NCBI RefSeq assembly: GCF_010389155.1
Contig: NC_057763.1
Span: 39,538,645 to 39,602,644, forward strand
Direction of reading: 5' to 3'
Source: Erigeron canadensis
Taxonomy: Eukaryota > Streptophyta > Magnoliopsida > Asterales > Asteraceae
Length of the DNA stretch: 64,000 bases
The notes under the pieces were generated by a model. The model did not search any database, had not been told where the DNA came from, and saw only the letters and a list, made by a program, of their open reading frames with translations. This document shows positions 52,957 to 64,000 of this stretch, one piece after another; within the stretch, counting starts at the first letter, position 1, and each line of letters starts with the position of its first letter. The translations under genes and the position numbers were made by a program.

Positions 52957-53817
52957 TTTTGAACCCAATGCTTTCGATGTACGGAGTAATTGTTTAGGCA
53001 ATTCGTTTTGCACTCTAATGAAATTTTACCGTTAAAATATAAAATATCAAAAACAATGTTAAGAACTTAAGATGATCGTAGCTCTTTGGAAAATATATGT
53101 ATGGATGGGGTAACTGGTGAGGGGCAAAAGAGTAAATGGGTATATATGAGAGAATAATGTCCATTCGAACAAAGATACAAAGAAGAAGGGGACCCAAGAG
53201 AGAAGAATGGGCTGAGGTGGGTTCCTATGACCTGGCAAAAGTGACCGAGCCAGGCTAGCCATTTGATTATTTGGCATGATTGGGTCCCATTGCCAACACT
53301 GGATCCCATTACATTACCAACCAAACCCTCTATCCTCTAACTCACTTATACTATTAATTTCACACTAACCAACAAACTAAATCAATGTTAATTTGATTAT
53401 TCGCCTTCTTTACTTCTTTAATATATGGTAAATAAGATACCAAAACCGGTAGCAAGGTCAGGTTTTATATAAAAGTTACGAAATTTATTTTTTAAACGGC
53501 GTTATGAATTGTACATGATGAACATAATCTTTATTTTGAAGTAACCAATTTTACATTTTCTTGCACTTTTGTTATAAAGGAGAAATTTATTTTATTAGTC
53601 TTTTTATATGTTTATTCTAAGGATATAACTATAATTATTGTATTTGAAAGTTTTAAGTATATATGAATTGCAACAAATTTGGAAAAAATTGTGTTTAAGC
53701 CCTATTAATCAGGTCATCAATTGAAAGTATATAGTTTTGTTTTGACTAAGATGTGAATACATACCACGTATATATAAAAGTCACCATTATATGTAATTAA
53801 TTGTATTAAATAAGGTC
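52957..53817. other. Intergenic, nothing recognised
   Basis: No gene is supported. Overlapping frames on the minus strand at 53015-53324 are mutually exclusive and have no family resemblance. Confidence 0.4.
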
Positions 53818-53824
53818 ATGTAGC

Positions 53825-54314
53825 CATGGACGGAACTTATAAGGGACGAGAGGGGTTGTAGCCCCTCCAAGAATCTCAGTTGTAACTACAAAATTTACAT
53901 AAGAAAGTTTTAGAAAATCAATACATAATAACTTAATCAAAGTATTTAGTGATAGTGGTGCGCATTCGAAACACGTAAACAACCAAATTTGTTTATAAAA
54001 GAAAAAGTAACCTTAAATTGTTTAATGTTTTATAATATTAACAATCTTAAGTTTTTAAGTGTATGTTAGTTTATACGTAATCATATGATAAAGTATCTAA
54101 AAGTTTCTCCTTTTTATTAGTTTGAAGAACTTAGGGTTCAATCCTCATTAACAACAAAATGAAATATGATTTTTTTTAAATAACATTATCTTCATCTTTA
54201 TAAAGGGATCTTTTTCAAACGGTATTTTACTCATTTCTCATAGAAGATAGGATAACTGTATCTCGATGTTAGTATAACAGCCCCCCTTAAAAAGATGGTC
54301 AAGTTCCGTCACTG
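53825..54314. mobile_element. hAT-like MITE
   Basis: About 490 bp beginning CATGGACGGAACTT and ending AAGTTCCGTCACTG, inverted repeats with a CA-rich hAT-like terminus. ATGTAGC flanks both sides (53818-53824 and 54315-54321), a 7-8 bp duplication. The ends resemble those of the element at 26101-27201. Confidence 0.7.
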
Positions 54315-54321
54315 ATGTAGC

Positions 54322-57216
54322 ATGTGGCAACACTTTCTCTTATGTTGTTATGTATATACTTTTTGAACAGGTCATGTTTATATATATGACCATAAATTTC
54401 TAAACATAAATAATGAAAGACTGGGAACAAAATCTAAAATAGTTTTCAAAAATGTGCAAGTGAGAAATATGTGTATGATGACTTTTATGAAAGCAGAAAA
54501 TAGTACTAACAAATAGTTGGTCACAATCACTGCGAATCCTCGTCCCATTCTTTGTTTCGGCATTTACAAAAGTTTGAATCATCACCATTTTTAGCAATTT
54601 AATGTTCAAGTTCAGCCCACTAAGTATATATGCACACACATCATCATTAATATCCTAATTACATACATTACATCATGTGGTATTCATACACACCATATAC
54701 TCACTCTATAGTCTATACACACACATATTTATATCCACACACGTCACGATCATAAGTCACAACTACTAATATACAGACATGATGATCAACAATTCCTTGC
54801 GTAATTTCTTTGCTTAAAACATTTCCCATGAGGCCATGAGTTATGATGTTCATTTTTCATCCATAGATAAACATTATGTGTTTGCAAAACAAGTTTCTAA
54901 TCATATTTTTTGCTATTAAAATAAATAATGTGTTTTTCTTGTTTTAAAAAAAAGGTAAATATCCGGGAAATTATATCAATAAATGCTTTTTTGTTACCTT
55001 AATGAACTTTATATGCATGTAAAAATAGGAGATGGATGAAATGTTTCATATAATATTGGCCGATAGATAGTGTTTATTTCAATTAAAAAAAAAATTGTAT
55101 AAACATTTAACCTTTATATGCATGTAATAAATCAATTATTTAAAATTTAGAAGTTTGACTAAGTGTATAAGTAAGTGTATAAGGTATGTATATGTGTATT
55201 ATTAAATCATTAATGATTACGTGGAAGTATAAATCGGATATTTGAAGTTGTTAATACCGAAAAAGGAAAAAAATAAAATAAAACACTACAATATAGTAAG
55301 TCATATAAATCATTAACTTGATACTTATAGATAAGATAAGTCATTTTCTCCGATAAAAAGCCGTCATTTTTTATTCGAATTTTTTTTATCAACAATAAAT
55401 AGATGACTTGACAGAGTTACCAAGTCGACTTACAAATCAACCACAAAACGTGCTACATAGTACATCCAATATGATAAGTCATTAACATACATTGAAATCA
55501 AAAAAATATTGATTTGTCGAATTTAAATGTAAGGCCTACTTCATATGAGTATGACTACTAATCACCTTTATGATGAAGTTGAACACCGTCACCTCTATGT
55601 TAAAATCATACAACCGAGTTTATAACATGCGTATATTCCTATGTGTTATAAATAATATGTATAAAACTTGATCAAGTGATCACTTGGGTCTTTTTTTTAG
55701 ATTACGGTGAGGGGATGTTGGCTTATAGACCAGGTTTAATTGAATCTTAATTCATCATGTACCTAAGCATTTACCTCTTCGGACGTGTGCGAACAGTGTC
55801 ACACCCTTGGTCTCCAGGGGTGCCTTCGAATTCTAACCGTTTGAATGTAACTGTTATAGTTCGAACCATTAACTAACTAACATGTTGTTCAAAAAAAAAC
55901 TTGAAAGGTTCAAGATACCGTTCTTAGTCTCTTGGTAATACATAATATATCTATATCGTCTAAAATACATACACTACTCTCCTTTTAATCAATTCAGGGA
56001 TTGAAACCATAAAAACCTTATTATGAATTTATGAATAATCAAAACAAACCCTACCCATGGATTGTTGTCATCTCCACCACCATCATCGGTCGCCATTCAC
56101 CTTTCACATATCGTCACCACCGCCATCACTATGGATTTTGATTGTCCTTGCGCAAGTAAGTTACTAGTTATTAAATATTTTTTTTGTGTTCAAGAATTTA
56201 ATTTTTAACTACAATCGATTTTATTACTCTAACCATATATATTTTGTGTTTTATTATAATTGAATTGAATGAACTATCTAAAATTATATACCATTGTTCT
56301 TATTAAAAATTAACTATTAGTTGAAAATCTAAGTAAACTAAATTATAAGTTATTGTTCTTATTAAAACTAATATATAATAATAATGCATGTAATTTAATC
56401 AAACAAAAATCCAACTATCCTAATATAATACCCATTGTAATTTATCAAAATAAAATGCCATTATCTTTTGCACAACATCAAATTAAATAACCTTTCATGT
56501 CGTACCATTTTCTAGACATCGCGAGTCTCTAACTCTTTAACCATAAATATATATATATATTATCATTAAATTAAATAATTTAATATATTTTGTTGTTGTG
56601 CCTTACAATCGTACCATTTTAAGTGAGATTTTCTAAACATAACTTTTAATCTATAACATGGAAATATCTTGATAAAAGAGAAAATGATATTTATACCATA
56701 TAATTTGATTAATCTAATATAATTCAATAATTGTATATTAAATAATTGTACAGTATGTTATAAAATGTATACAGTAGGATAAACTAATCAAATTATATAA
56801 TTAGAATAGTAGCCTAATCAAAATTATATCCTGTTAACTTAAATAGGTATAGGGAAAATCAAACATTTATTTAGCAATCAATCAATTATACTCATTTTAA
56901 TCTTAAATTAAATAAATATTACTCGTAAATGGCGATAAAAGAAAACAATTAAATCAATTAATTAATTAAGAATTAAAAGAATATAAATAAAAAGAAATAG
57001 TAGTTAGAAGAACATGAAGGAGCTGTCTTTTATTGTATTAGTGCTGTCGTTTTCTATTACCATACGTTTCTATATTTCATTTCATTGTTTGTGTGTGTTT
57101 TGGGTTTAGTGTATGAGTGTGTGTTTGTGTAATGTTTAATGAGCATCGGCCTCTTCTTACAACTACAACTACAATCACTCTTCACATTTTCTTCTTCTTC
57201 AATCCTCACCAAAATA
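54322..57216. other. Polygalacturonase upstream region
   Basis: About 2.9 kb of AT-rich DNA. The last 200 bp probably hold the promoter and 5' UTR of the GH28 gene (pyrimidine-rich CTTCTTCTTC near 57191). No other gene is seen. Confidence 0.4.
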
Positions 57217-60200
57217 ATGAAGAGGCTAGTAAGTACGTTATTTCTTTTTTATATAATTAATTTTTTGAAAGAATATTGTAAAAATTCTATAAATTTATAA
57301 ATCTCTTCAAAATCAATCAAGTTTCTTACTTTTGATCTGGGTTTTCTTTTTTGATCTTAATTCCAATTGGGTTTTTTCTAAATCCATTTTCTTGATCTTT
57401 TGCTGTTTGTTTGTAATTTCTCGTTTTAGTGATTTGAGGTTTCTTCTGTAGGTGTGTTAATTATCAAAGTGATGTTAGCTATGGATCTGATCTGTAATCA
57501 TGTTTTTGTGTTTCTACATTTTGTTTTAATTCACTCACATTGATCTTTAAAGTACTCAAATTTAGATTAATTTGTTGTTCTATAATAATAGTGTCAATTA
57601 AATCTATGTAATTTAATTTGGATCAAAATTGTTGTGAAAAGAATGGATTTTTATATCAAAAGAGAAAGGAACGGGATTTAATTATATAATACTAATACAA
57701 TGTGTCACCATTAAAAAAATTTTATATTGTTCTGATCTATTTTTTTTTTGGTTGTTTTTTTTTTGTTATCATGATTTTTGTTCATTTTAGTGTAATTTTA
57801 GTTCATTATAATGAAATAATTGTGTGATTAACATATTAGTTAAATGTATGTTTGTTTTAGTATATTTTTTTCAAGTATGTTGGTTGTGTAGCTGAAAATG
57901 AATTTGACCAAAGTTTGTATTTTTATGATATGGTATCAAACTCATCCATGACATGTTTGGACATGTTTTCCGATGTGTTATTCTTCCTTTCCAGTTTAGC
58001 CCCTAATAGCCACAAACTATATTTAAGCCAGAAAAAATATACAATTTGATTTTTTTGAAACCAGGCAAAAATTCTTCTAAAGTATGATTTCTTACTAAGC
58101 TTTTAGGAATTTTAGTTACCTTGGATACCTCTTGTATTTTGTGAAATGAGAATACTTGAAACGGAAAGATGAGAAGACCCGAAAATGGCTGTTTTTTTTT
58201 TAGTTTATGAATTCTGGTTCTTTTCTTTTGGGACACATAATATTTGCTTTGCTGAAAGTGGTACAACAATTGGTACTATAAAAGAAGGGGAACTACATTT
58301 TTTTTGAAGGAAAAACAATGTATTTGATTCCTTAATATGGATATGTCTTTACCTTTCTCTTTTATCTTTTTTCAGGTGGTTTTGCTTTTCCTTCTAACAG
58401 TAAGTTATGGTATTGAACTTTATGGCGTGGAAGAAGGCGAATGCAATATTGAAAAACATTTGGTTCCCCGTCCTCATAGCGTTTCAATATTGGAATTTGG
58501 TGCCGTTGGTGATGGAAAAACGTTAAATACAGTTGCCTTTCAAAATGCAATATTCTATCTCAAATCATTCACTGATAAGGGTGGTGCACAATTGTATGTA
58601 CCATCCGGAAAATGGCTGACAGGAAGTTTCAACCTTACTAGCCATCTCACTCTCTTTCTTGAAAAGGAAGCTGTGATTCTTGGTTCCCAGGTTCGGTTTC
58701 CAAGTTTGTTCCGTTCGTTCATACTGTTAAAGTTTCATCGTAATTCAGTGATCAATGAAATTATGAGTATTTGGATGTGCGTTTTGATGTGATATAGCAG
58801 TACTGAATATCTAGCGGGCTCTTGGATATGTGTTTTGACAACTGAAACTGGTTGTCTGATTTAGATTATAAGATTAAAGAAGTAATAGACAAACAAATCC
58901 AACGACTATTTCCTACAGTTTGTTTACTAATTTTTAATTCTCCTTAGTTGTTTAACAGTTTTAAAATACACATCCCAATAACCCCTAGAATTCGATAATC
59001 AGCTCTAATGAAACATGGTAGGAGTTATTTTTTGGTTTTGCTTTTGCTACATGAAGTTGTTAGTGTTATAATTAATAAACTTATAACTAGTATTTGACAA
59101 CTTCTGACCAATGTTTTAAAAACCGGTATTTTAGTTATACCGGCGTGGAAAAATTTTCCGGTATTACCGGTATTATCGGTAATACCGGAAATACCGGCCG
59201 GCACGACTATTTTTAATTTATTATATTTTTTTGTGTAAAAATCTTACAAAACTTATTACAATTTAACAAAAATAGTCAAAATGCAATTATAATTTACTCA
59301 AAAATAATACCAAATATGTATTTCATAACAAAATATAGGTTTTAAAGTTCACAAGTAACAAAAAATAACATTAAAGTATCATAAAAATAATTTTTTTAAA
59401 AAATCAAAATATTTTTTGAAAATACCGGAAATACCGGCCGGTATTGAATAGTGAAAATACCGGACTTAAATACCGGTACCGGTAATACCGGCCGGTATTT
59501 ACCGGTATTTAAAACATTGCTTCTGACTGTTAGGAAGTAATAGATAAAAGAAGCTATACTAGTAGGGCGCAAATGCAGCGGCCGGTTCAGTTAGTCTTCT
59601 TTAACTACCCGAAACCTGACTGTATTAGATGACTACCCGAAAAAATTGGTTAAACATATATCACAATCATGCTTATACAAAAGTTCAAGTTGTCCGGTAT
59701 AGTGGTCAATGGTAGCTACTTAATTCTCCAGTCAATTTACACTTAGCTACTTAATTCTGTATGTAATCTACTTAATTCTGTATGTAATCAACTAGTCATT
59801 ATCAGCTTCATTAATTATTTATTTATAAATTAATATATATTGCCTCTAAGCTTTAAGTTATGTGATTGTATATGTATAAAATGCAATGCAAGTTTTTATT
59901 TATAATTTTTTGAACGGCTGAAGCAATGCAAGTTTCCATTGTGATGTACAACTTATTAACATTTTTCTTTATATATCACTAACAAAACAAAGTTAAACAA
60001 GTTTCATTAAAAATATGTTGCATTTCTGAGAAAATTGAACTTAAATGTTTGAAACTAATTGTAGATATAAAAAGAATAAAAGTAGAAGTGTTACAAATTT
60101 AGGTAACAAATGTAGGCGATATGTTAATGAATATGTAACTAATATATCCCCTTAATACATGTATGTGCCTATATACATACATGTATGCATACATCAAATT

Positions 60201-62763
60201 CGGTTCAGTTAACCACATGCACCAAAAATTAAAAACTGTAACTGAATCACGTTAACTTTTGGTTTGGTTTTCGTTTTTTTGGGTTTTGGTTGTTTTCGGT
60301 TTCGGATCAAGCGGTTTGGAGCAGCCTTTCGGTTTTGGTTGTACATCCCTAAATAATAAATTCCCTAAGCACTAGAGAGGAGATAGTGAGATACTGAGTA
60401 CATTCTATCTTTTTGCGCATCCAGACACCCCTGAACCATTATACTTATTGTAATTTGCCAAGAACTTTATTTTGCTTTCTTATGCAAAAATATGACTCGT
60501 GATACTGTGTTTGTGTAGGATATCGATCATTGGAAGGTTATAGATCCGTTGCCTTCTTACGGTAGGGGTATTGATCTCCCAGGTCAAAGATACCGAAGTT
60601 TGATCACTGGAGAAAATCTTAATGATGTTGTTATTACAGGCATGATTTTTCTCCTTCAGTATTTTCCTAGCGGTGGCATATTTGACCGGTATGTGGTTGA
60701 ATGGATTGGGTAACAAGTCAAAACATGCAATTCTTGGCTACATGAATTAGCATTGCTCAAATAAATATTGTGTCAAATAAGAGTGTGTATAATATATGTA
60801 CTTCAGTAGTAATTGAATAAAATGGTTCAGGAGGTTTTATGTTTTAGAAGTCGATTTTTGGAAACTTTTGACCCTTTTAGCACATTCTAACCCATTTTAT
60901 TATAATTATTTTTTATCTAAAAGTGTACCCATCGAAGTCATTGGCGATGATACATAACCCAGATCAACCTACTTATATTTTTAAGGAGTAAAAATCTGCT
61001 ACCTTTAATATTTTCTTAAATGGTTTTTTTTGAATTATTGGCTTTATTCTTACTAACAAATATGCAAAAATTGCGCAGGTGACAATGGAACCATTGATGG
61101 CCAGGGATCTGTATGGTGGGAGAGTTTTGATTCTAATACTTTGAATCACAGCCGGCCTCATATTGTTGAGTTTATCAATTCCAAGGATATTGTTGTATCA
61201 AATATAACCTTCTTGAATTCGCCTGCATGGACAATTCATCCCGTATATTGCAGGTATTACAATTTTGTATTAGTTACGTAACCGTTTATGCGAAATGACT
61301 GGATAATGAAATATAATACATTGTTTTTTTTATTTGCAGTAACGTCCTTGTTCAAAATATAACCTCATTGTCTCCAGCTAAATCTCCTTACACTAGTGGC
61401 ATAGTTCCAGGTACCCTTGAAATCATTAACCTAAATGTAAAGGTTGTAGCATTGGGCGGTCAAGTGGGTTGGGTAATGAATCAAATGGGGTTGGGATCTA
61501 GATTGGTGGGCAGTGGACACCAACCCTTTTTGTTTAAAGTTTTCAATTAAAAAAAAAATGTAAAAGAATAATGTATTGGATTGCAAAATGTCTGATATAT
61601 AATCATATAATTTAATCTATTGAATTATGAGGCTGTAAGCATTTGACTACACCATGGTGATGACTTTCCACATGTTTGACACGATTGACCTATATTATGT
61701 GCTGCTAGACTTAAATGTTACCAATAAACTATAATCCAAATCCACCTAGTTTGGGGTGATATAGTTGAACCTGCCATCTCTGCCTAGATGTATACTTTCA
61801 TATGAAGTGGCAAATTAGGCAGGGTAATATGTTGAGTGGATTCAGGTTGAAATTATTATGCAAGTAATAACCGTATTAAAGGCGATATAAAAATAAATGG
61901 CTTCAGATATATTAAAAGTTGAAATTGAATTTGTCACCGCTTAACTCTTCCTATCGATTTATGTCGTAAAATAGATCTTTGTGTAAAATAGATCTTGTTA
62001 TCATGCATATAACATAACTCAGATGTCATGGAATGTTGTTCTTCATATTGTTAATGTTTTTCAATATTCATATTCAGATTCTTCCGATAGTGTTTGCATT
62101 GAGAATAGTAACATTACCTCGGGTAGTGATGCAATCTCTCTAAAAAGCGGTTGGGATGAGTACGGAATCACGTACGGCAGACCAACTACAAACGTGCACA
62201 TTAGAGGGGTTAGGCTTCGATCCTTTACAGGTGCAGCTCTAGCTTTCGGGAGTGAGATGTCCGGAGGCATCTCTCAAGTACTTGTGGAAAACATCAAGTT
62301 ACAAGATTCTCTCACTGGAATTTCGTTCCTTACTTCAAAAGGCAGAGGCGGTTATATTAAAGACGTTCTTGTATCAGATATCAAGTTGGAAAACATCATG
62401 CTGGCAATCAAATTAACCGGTGACTGTACCACTCACCCCGATGATAAGTATGATCCTGAAGCATTACCAATTGTTGAAGGAATCACCTTTAGGAACGTAG
62501 TTGGGTTGAATATCACAACAGCTGGAAACCTTACGGGTATTCTTGAATCACCATTTACTTCAATCTGTCTTTCGAATATCTCATTAGCTTTAAACCCTGA
62601 GCTTTCTGGTCTTGCCTCACCGTGGGAGTGTTCTAATGTCTCGGGATTTTCGAAGGACGTGTCTCCCATACCCTGTCTCGAACTCCAAACAGTTCCCTCA
62701 AATTCTTCTGTTTGTTATTCATTATCACCCCAAAATTCACATAATCTTGTTTCTTTTCTATGA
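57217..62763 (+). CDS. GH28 polygalacturonase-like protein, secreted
   Basis: Exons 57217-57228, 58376-58690, 60519-60639, 61079-61253, 61340-61410 and 62078-62763 join in frame to 459 residues, normal for plant GH28. The first coding exon is 12 nt (MKRL), with GTAAGT at its end, and creates the signal peptide MKRLVVLLFLLTVSYG. A start at 58337 is also open but spans a good acceptor (TTTTTTCAG at 58375). Family hallmarks: ILEFGAVGDGKTLNT, LYVPSGKWLTGSFNLTSH, DNGTIDGQGSVWW, SPAWTIHP, LKSGWDEYG and GSEMSGG. The usual NTD and GDDA catalytic motifs read YTSG and GSDA (247-250), so pectin-hydrolysing activity is not assured; some plant GH28 clades share such changes. Several N-glycosylation sites fit a cell-wall protein. 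Intron 3 has a GC donor, and intron 2 holds a hAT MITE. Confidence 0.93.
59109..59519. mobile_element. hAT MITE in GH28 intron 2, rich in ACCGGTATT
   Basis: 411 bp with ends CAATGTTTTAAAAACCGG and CCGGTATTTAAAACATTG (inverted). A perfect 8-bp duplication, CTTCTGAC, lies at 59101-59108 and 59520-59527, as for hAT elements. Both subterminal zones are dense in ACCGGTATT/AATACCGGT, which are themselves near-palindromic. Confidence 0.93.
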
Positions 62764-63715
62764 TAATAAAGAGTCAAAAAATTTCAAACGCGTATTATTT
62801 GTTGGTAGAACAAGTGGGTTCTGCTAAATTTGAAGTCAGATAAGTTTCGATGAGAAATCTTTATTGGATTTTACTGATGGAAAACTACTGCTTAGATTCA
62901 AATTATACAAGAAGCAGTAGGATGGAGATTCTTTTCGCCCCCGTGGAGGTCTGGTTTGTGTACAGCAGCCTTGTTTTCGTTCATTTCATGTGTAAGAAAA
63001 GTTTTGTAGCGGCTTTCTTTTCTTATACGTTTCTCTCATTCATCATTGTTATTTTTCTTTTTTGACTGCATTCCGAATGTAAATTTCATTATTGGGTTTC
63101 AAATCGAAGGTTGTTAAATGTTAGACAGAGTTGCATAAAAACTTTTTTTAAGTTATAAAGTGATTTTCTTCTATGACTTCTATCTATAGTTACAACTTTT
63201 CCATGGTTCTGTCATTTGGTCCAAAAAGAGAAAGTAAAAAGCGTATAAACCTCGTGTAAGTTTATTGCAAGTACTATAGAAAGCATATAAAATACCATGC
63301 AAATATGTATAAATCCGAAAACATCCAACATTATGTGTATATCATCGTTCAATTTGTTTCTCTTATACGTATCTTTTGCTTAGTAGTACTTACAAAACTA
63401 GAATCTGCAAAAGGTGAACAGCTAAACTGCTGTTGATTCATATAAAAAAATTGCGAATAAAAAATAAAAAGAAAACAAGTTTTGGTTTGGGAGCGAAAAG
63501 TTTTTGAAGTGTAAGTAAGGTTGGTAGGAAGGATGTGGATCCATCTGCTTGTCTTTTAGGGTGGATATAGTATGCCACACGGTGGAGATCGAATTAGGAA
63601 TCATAGTGCTTATTTTTGCTGTTTATTTGTTTTGATATCTTCTTTCTTTCTTCTTTTTTTTAGTCTGTTATTTATTATTTTTTAAGTGGAGACGGGATAG
63701 GAAGAAAGGTGAAAG
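62764..63715. other. GH28 3' flank
   Basis: Holds the GH28 3' UTR in its first few hundred bases. The remaining small frames are not supported as genes. Confidence 0.45.
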
Positions 63716-63887
63716 GATTCCCTTACTCTTACATGAGTCATGTTAGAGTAATCTTGACCCTTTGATTGAAAATCAAGGGACAAGATTCAAAGATTATTAT
63801 TATCTTTGAATCTTGTCCCTTGATTTTCAATCAAGGGTCAAGATCTTCCCAACTTGAGTCAAGTTGGGGAAATAATTTGAGGGAATC
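63716..63887. repeat. Foldback of three adjacent hairpins
   Basis: The central hairpin has arms 63751-63794 and 63802-63844, complementary along about 43 bp with a single-base bulge and a 7-nt loop (TATTATT). It is flanked by two small hairpins: ACTCTTACATG-AGT-CATGTTAGAGT (63725-63749) and CCCAACTTG-AGT-CAAGTTGGG (63848-63868). The outermost bases GATTCCCT (63716-63723) and AGGGAATC (63880-63887) also pair. It could be a small foldback MITE or a young hairpin-RNA locus. Confidence 0.85.
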
Positions 63888-63952
63888 TCTTCCCGAGAGA
63901 AATAGACATGTATTGAAAAAAGACGCTTGGGTGGAGACTGGGGAGTAGCAAA

Positions 63953-64000
63953 ATACTCCGTCCGCCCTTTAGTCTTCAGTTTTAATGCTCCGAACGTGAG
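63953..64000. mobile_element. Possible Stowaway-like MITE end, cut by the window
   Basis: TACTCCGTCCGCCCTTTAG resembles the TA-CTCCCTCCGTCC start of Stowaway MITEs. The partner end would lie beyond the window, so this stays a suggestion. Confidence 0.3.

Noticed and set aside
53015..53324. Three overlapping minus-strand frames
   Set aside because: They occupy different frames of one region, with no family resemblance and no splice context.
55670..55901. Possible third SINE ending TTGTTCAAAAAAAAA
   Set aside because: The tail is SINE-like, but no convincing A box or flanking duplication was found.
58337..58375. Alternative start of the GH28 protein (MDMSLPFSFIFFQ)
   Set aside because: The segment ends in a strong acceptor (TTTTTTCAG), and the upstream 12-nt exon with GTAAGT gives a better signal peptide.

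Overview
This window is nuclear DNA of a flowering plant, almost certainly a eudicot. The evidence is AT-rich intergenic DNA, many short GT-AG introns, and plant-only gene families: a group VII ERF factor, an ERS1-type ethylene receptor, a SUS2/SUS3-type sucrose synthase and a plant-type GH28 protein. Plant transposon families are also abundant. The species cannot be named from sequence alone.

Six protein-coding genes can be rebuilt exon by exon. (1) Sucrose synthase, minus strand, 1430-11666, with a complete Copia retrotransposon (3851-8573) in intron 8 and a small Tourist-like MITE in intron 2. (2) An ERF-VII transcription factor with the MCGGAI N-degron, plus strand, 23194-24128. (3) Ribosomal protein L19, plus strand, 27824-29485, with telo-box and GCCCA promoter elements. 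(4) An ERS1-type ethylene receptor, minus strand, 31085-34086. (5) Mitochondrial class II fumarase, minus strand, 39214-44618, 17 coding exons. (6) A GH28 polygalacturonase-like protein, plus strand, 57217-62763, with a 12-nt first coding exon.

The space between genes is mostly a record of transposition. 12333-18354 is a PIF/Harbinger-like element split by two solo LTRs in opposite orientation, each with its own perfect 5-bp target duplication. A second Harbinger-like element abuts it. Further on lie hAT-like elements (26101-27201 with a nested MITE, 53825-54314, and 59109-59519 inside the polygalacturonase intron), a Mutator-like element with a perfect 9-bp duplication (47054-48619), two tRNA-derived SINEs with clear target duplications, two related Helitron-like remnants, and several foldback elements. 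34.4-38.5 kb and 54.3-57.2 kb are AT-rich and show no recognisable gene.

The genes do not form an operon-like unit. Sucrose synthase, ERF-VII factors and ethylene receptors all have known roles in low-oxygen or ethylene responses, but their nearness here may be chance. The most unusual observations are three GC-AG introns (one a 90-nt, stop-free, in-frame intron in sucrose synthase), the inverted solo-LTR pair, a three-hairpin foldback at 63716-63887, and the non-canonical active-site motifs of the GH28 protein. No wholly new system could be demonstrated.
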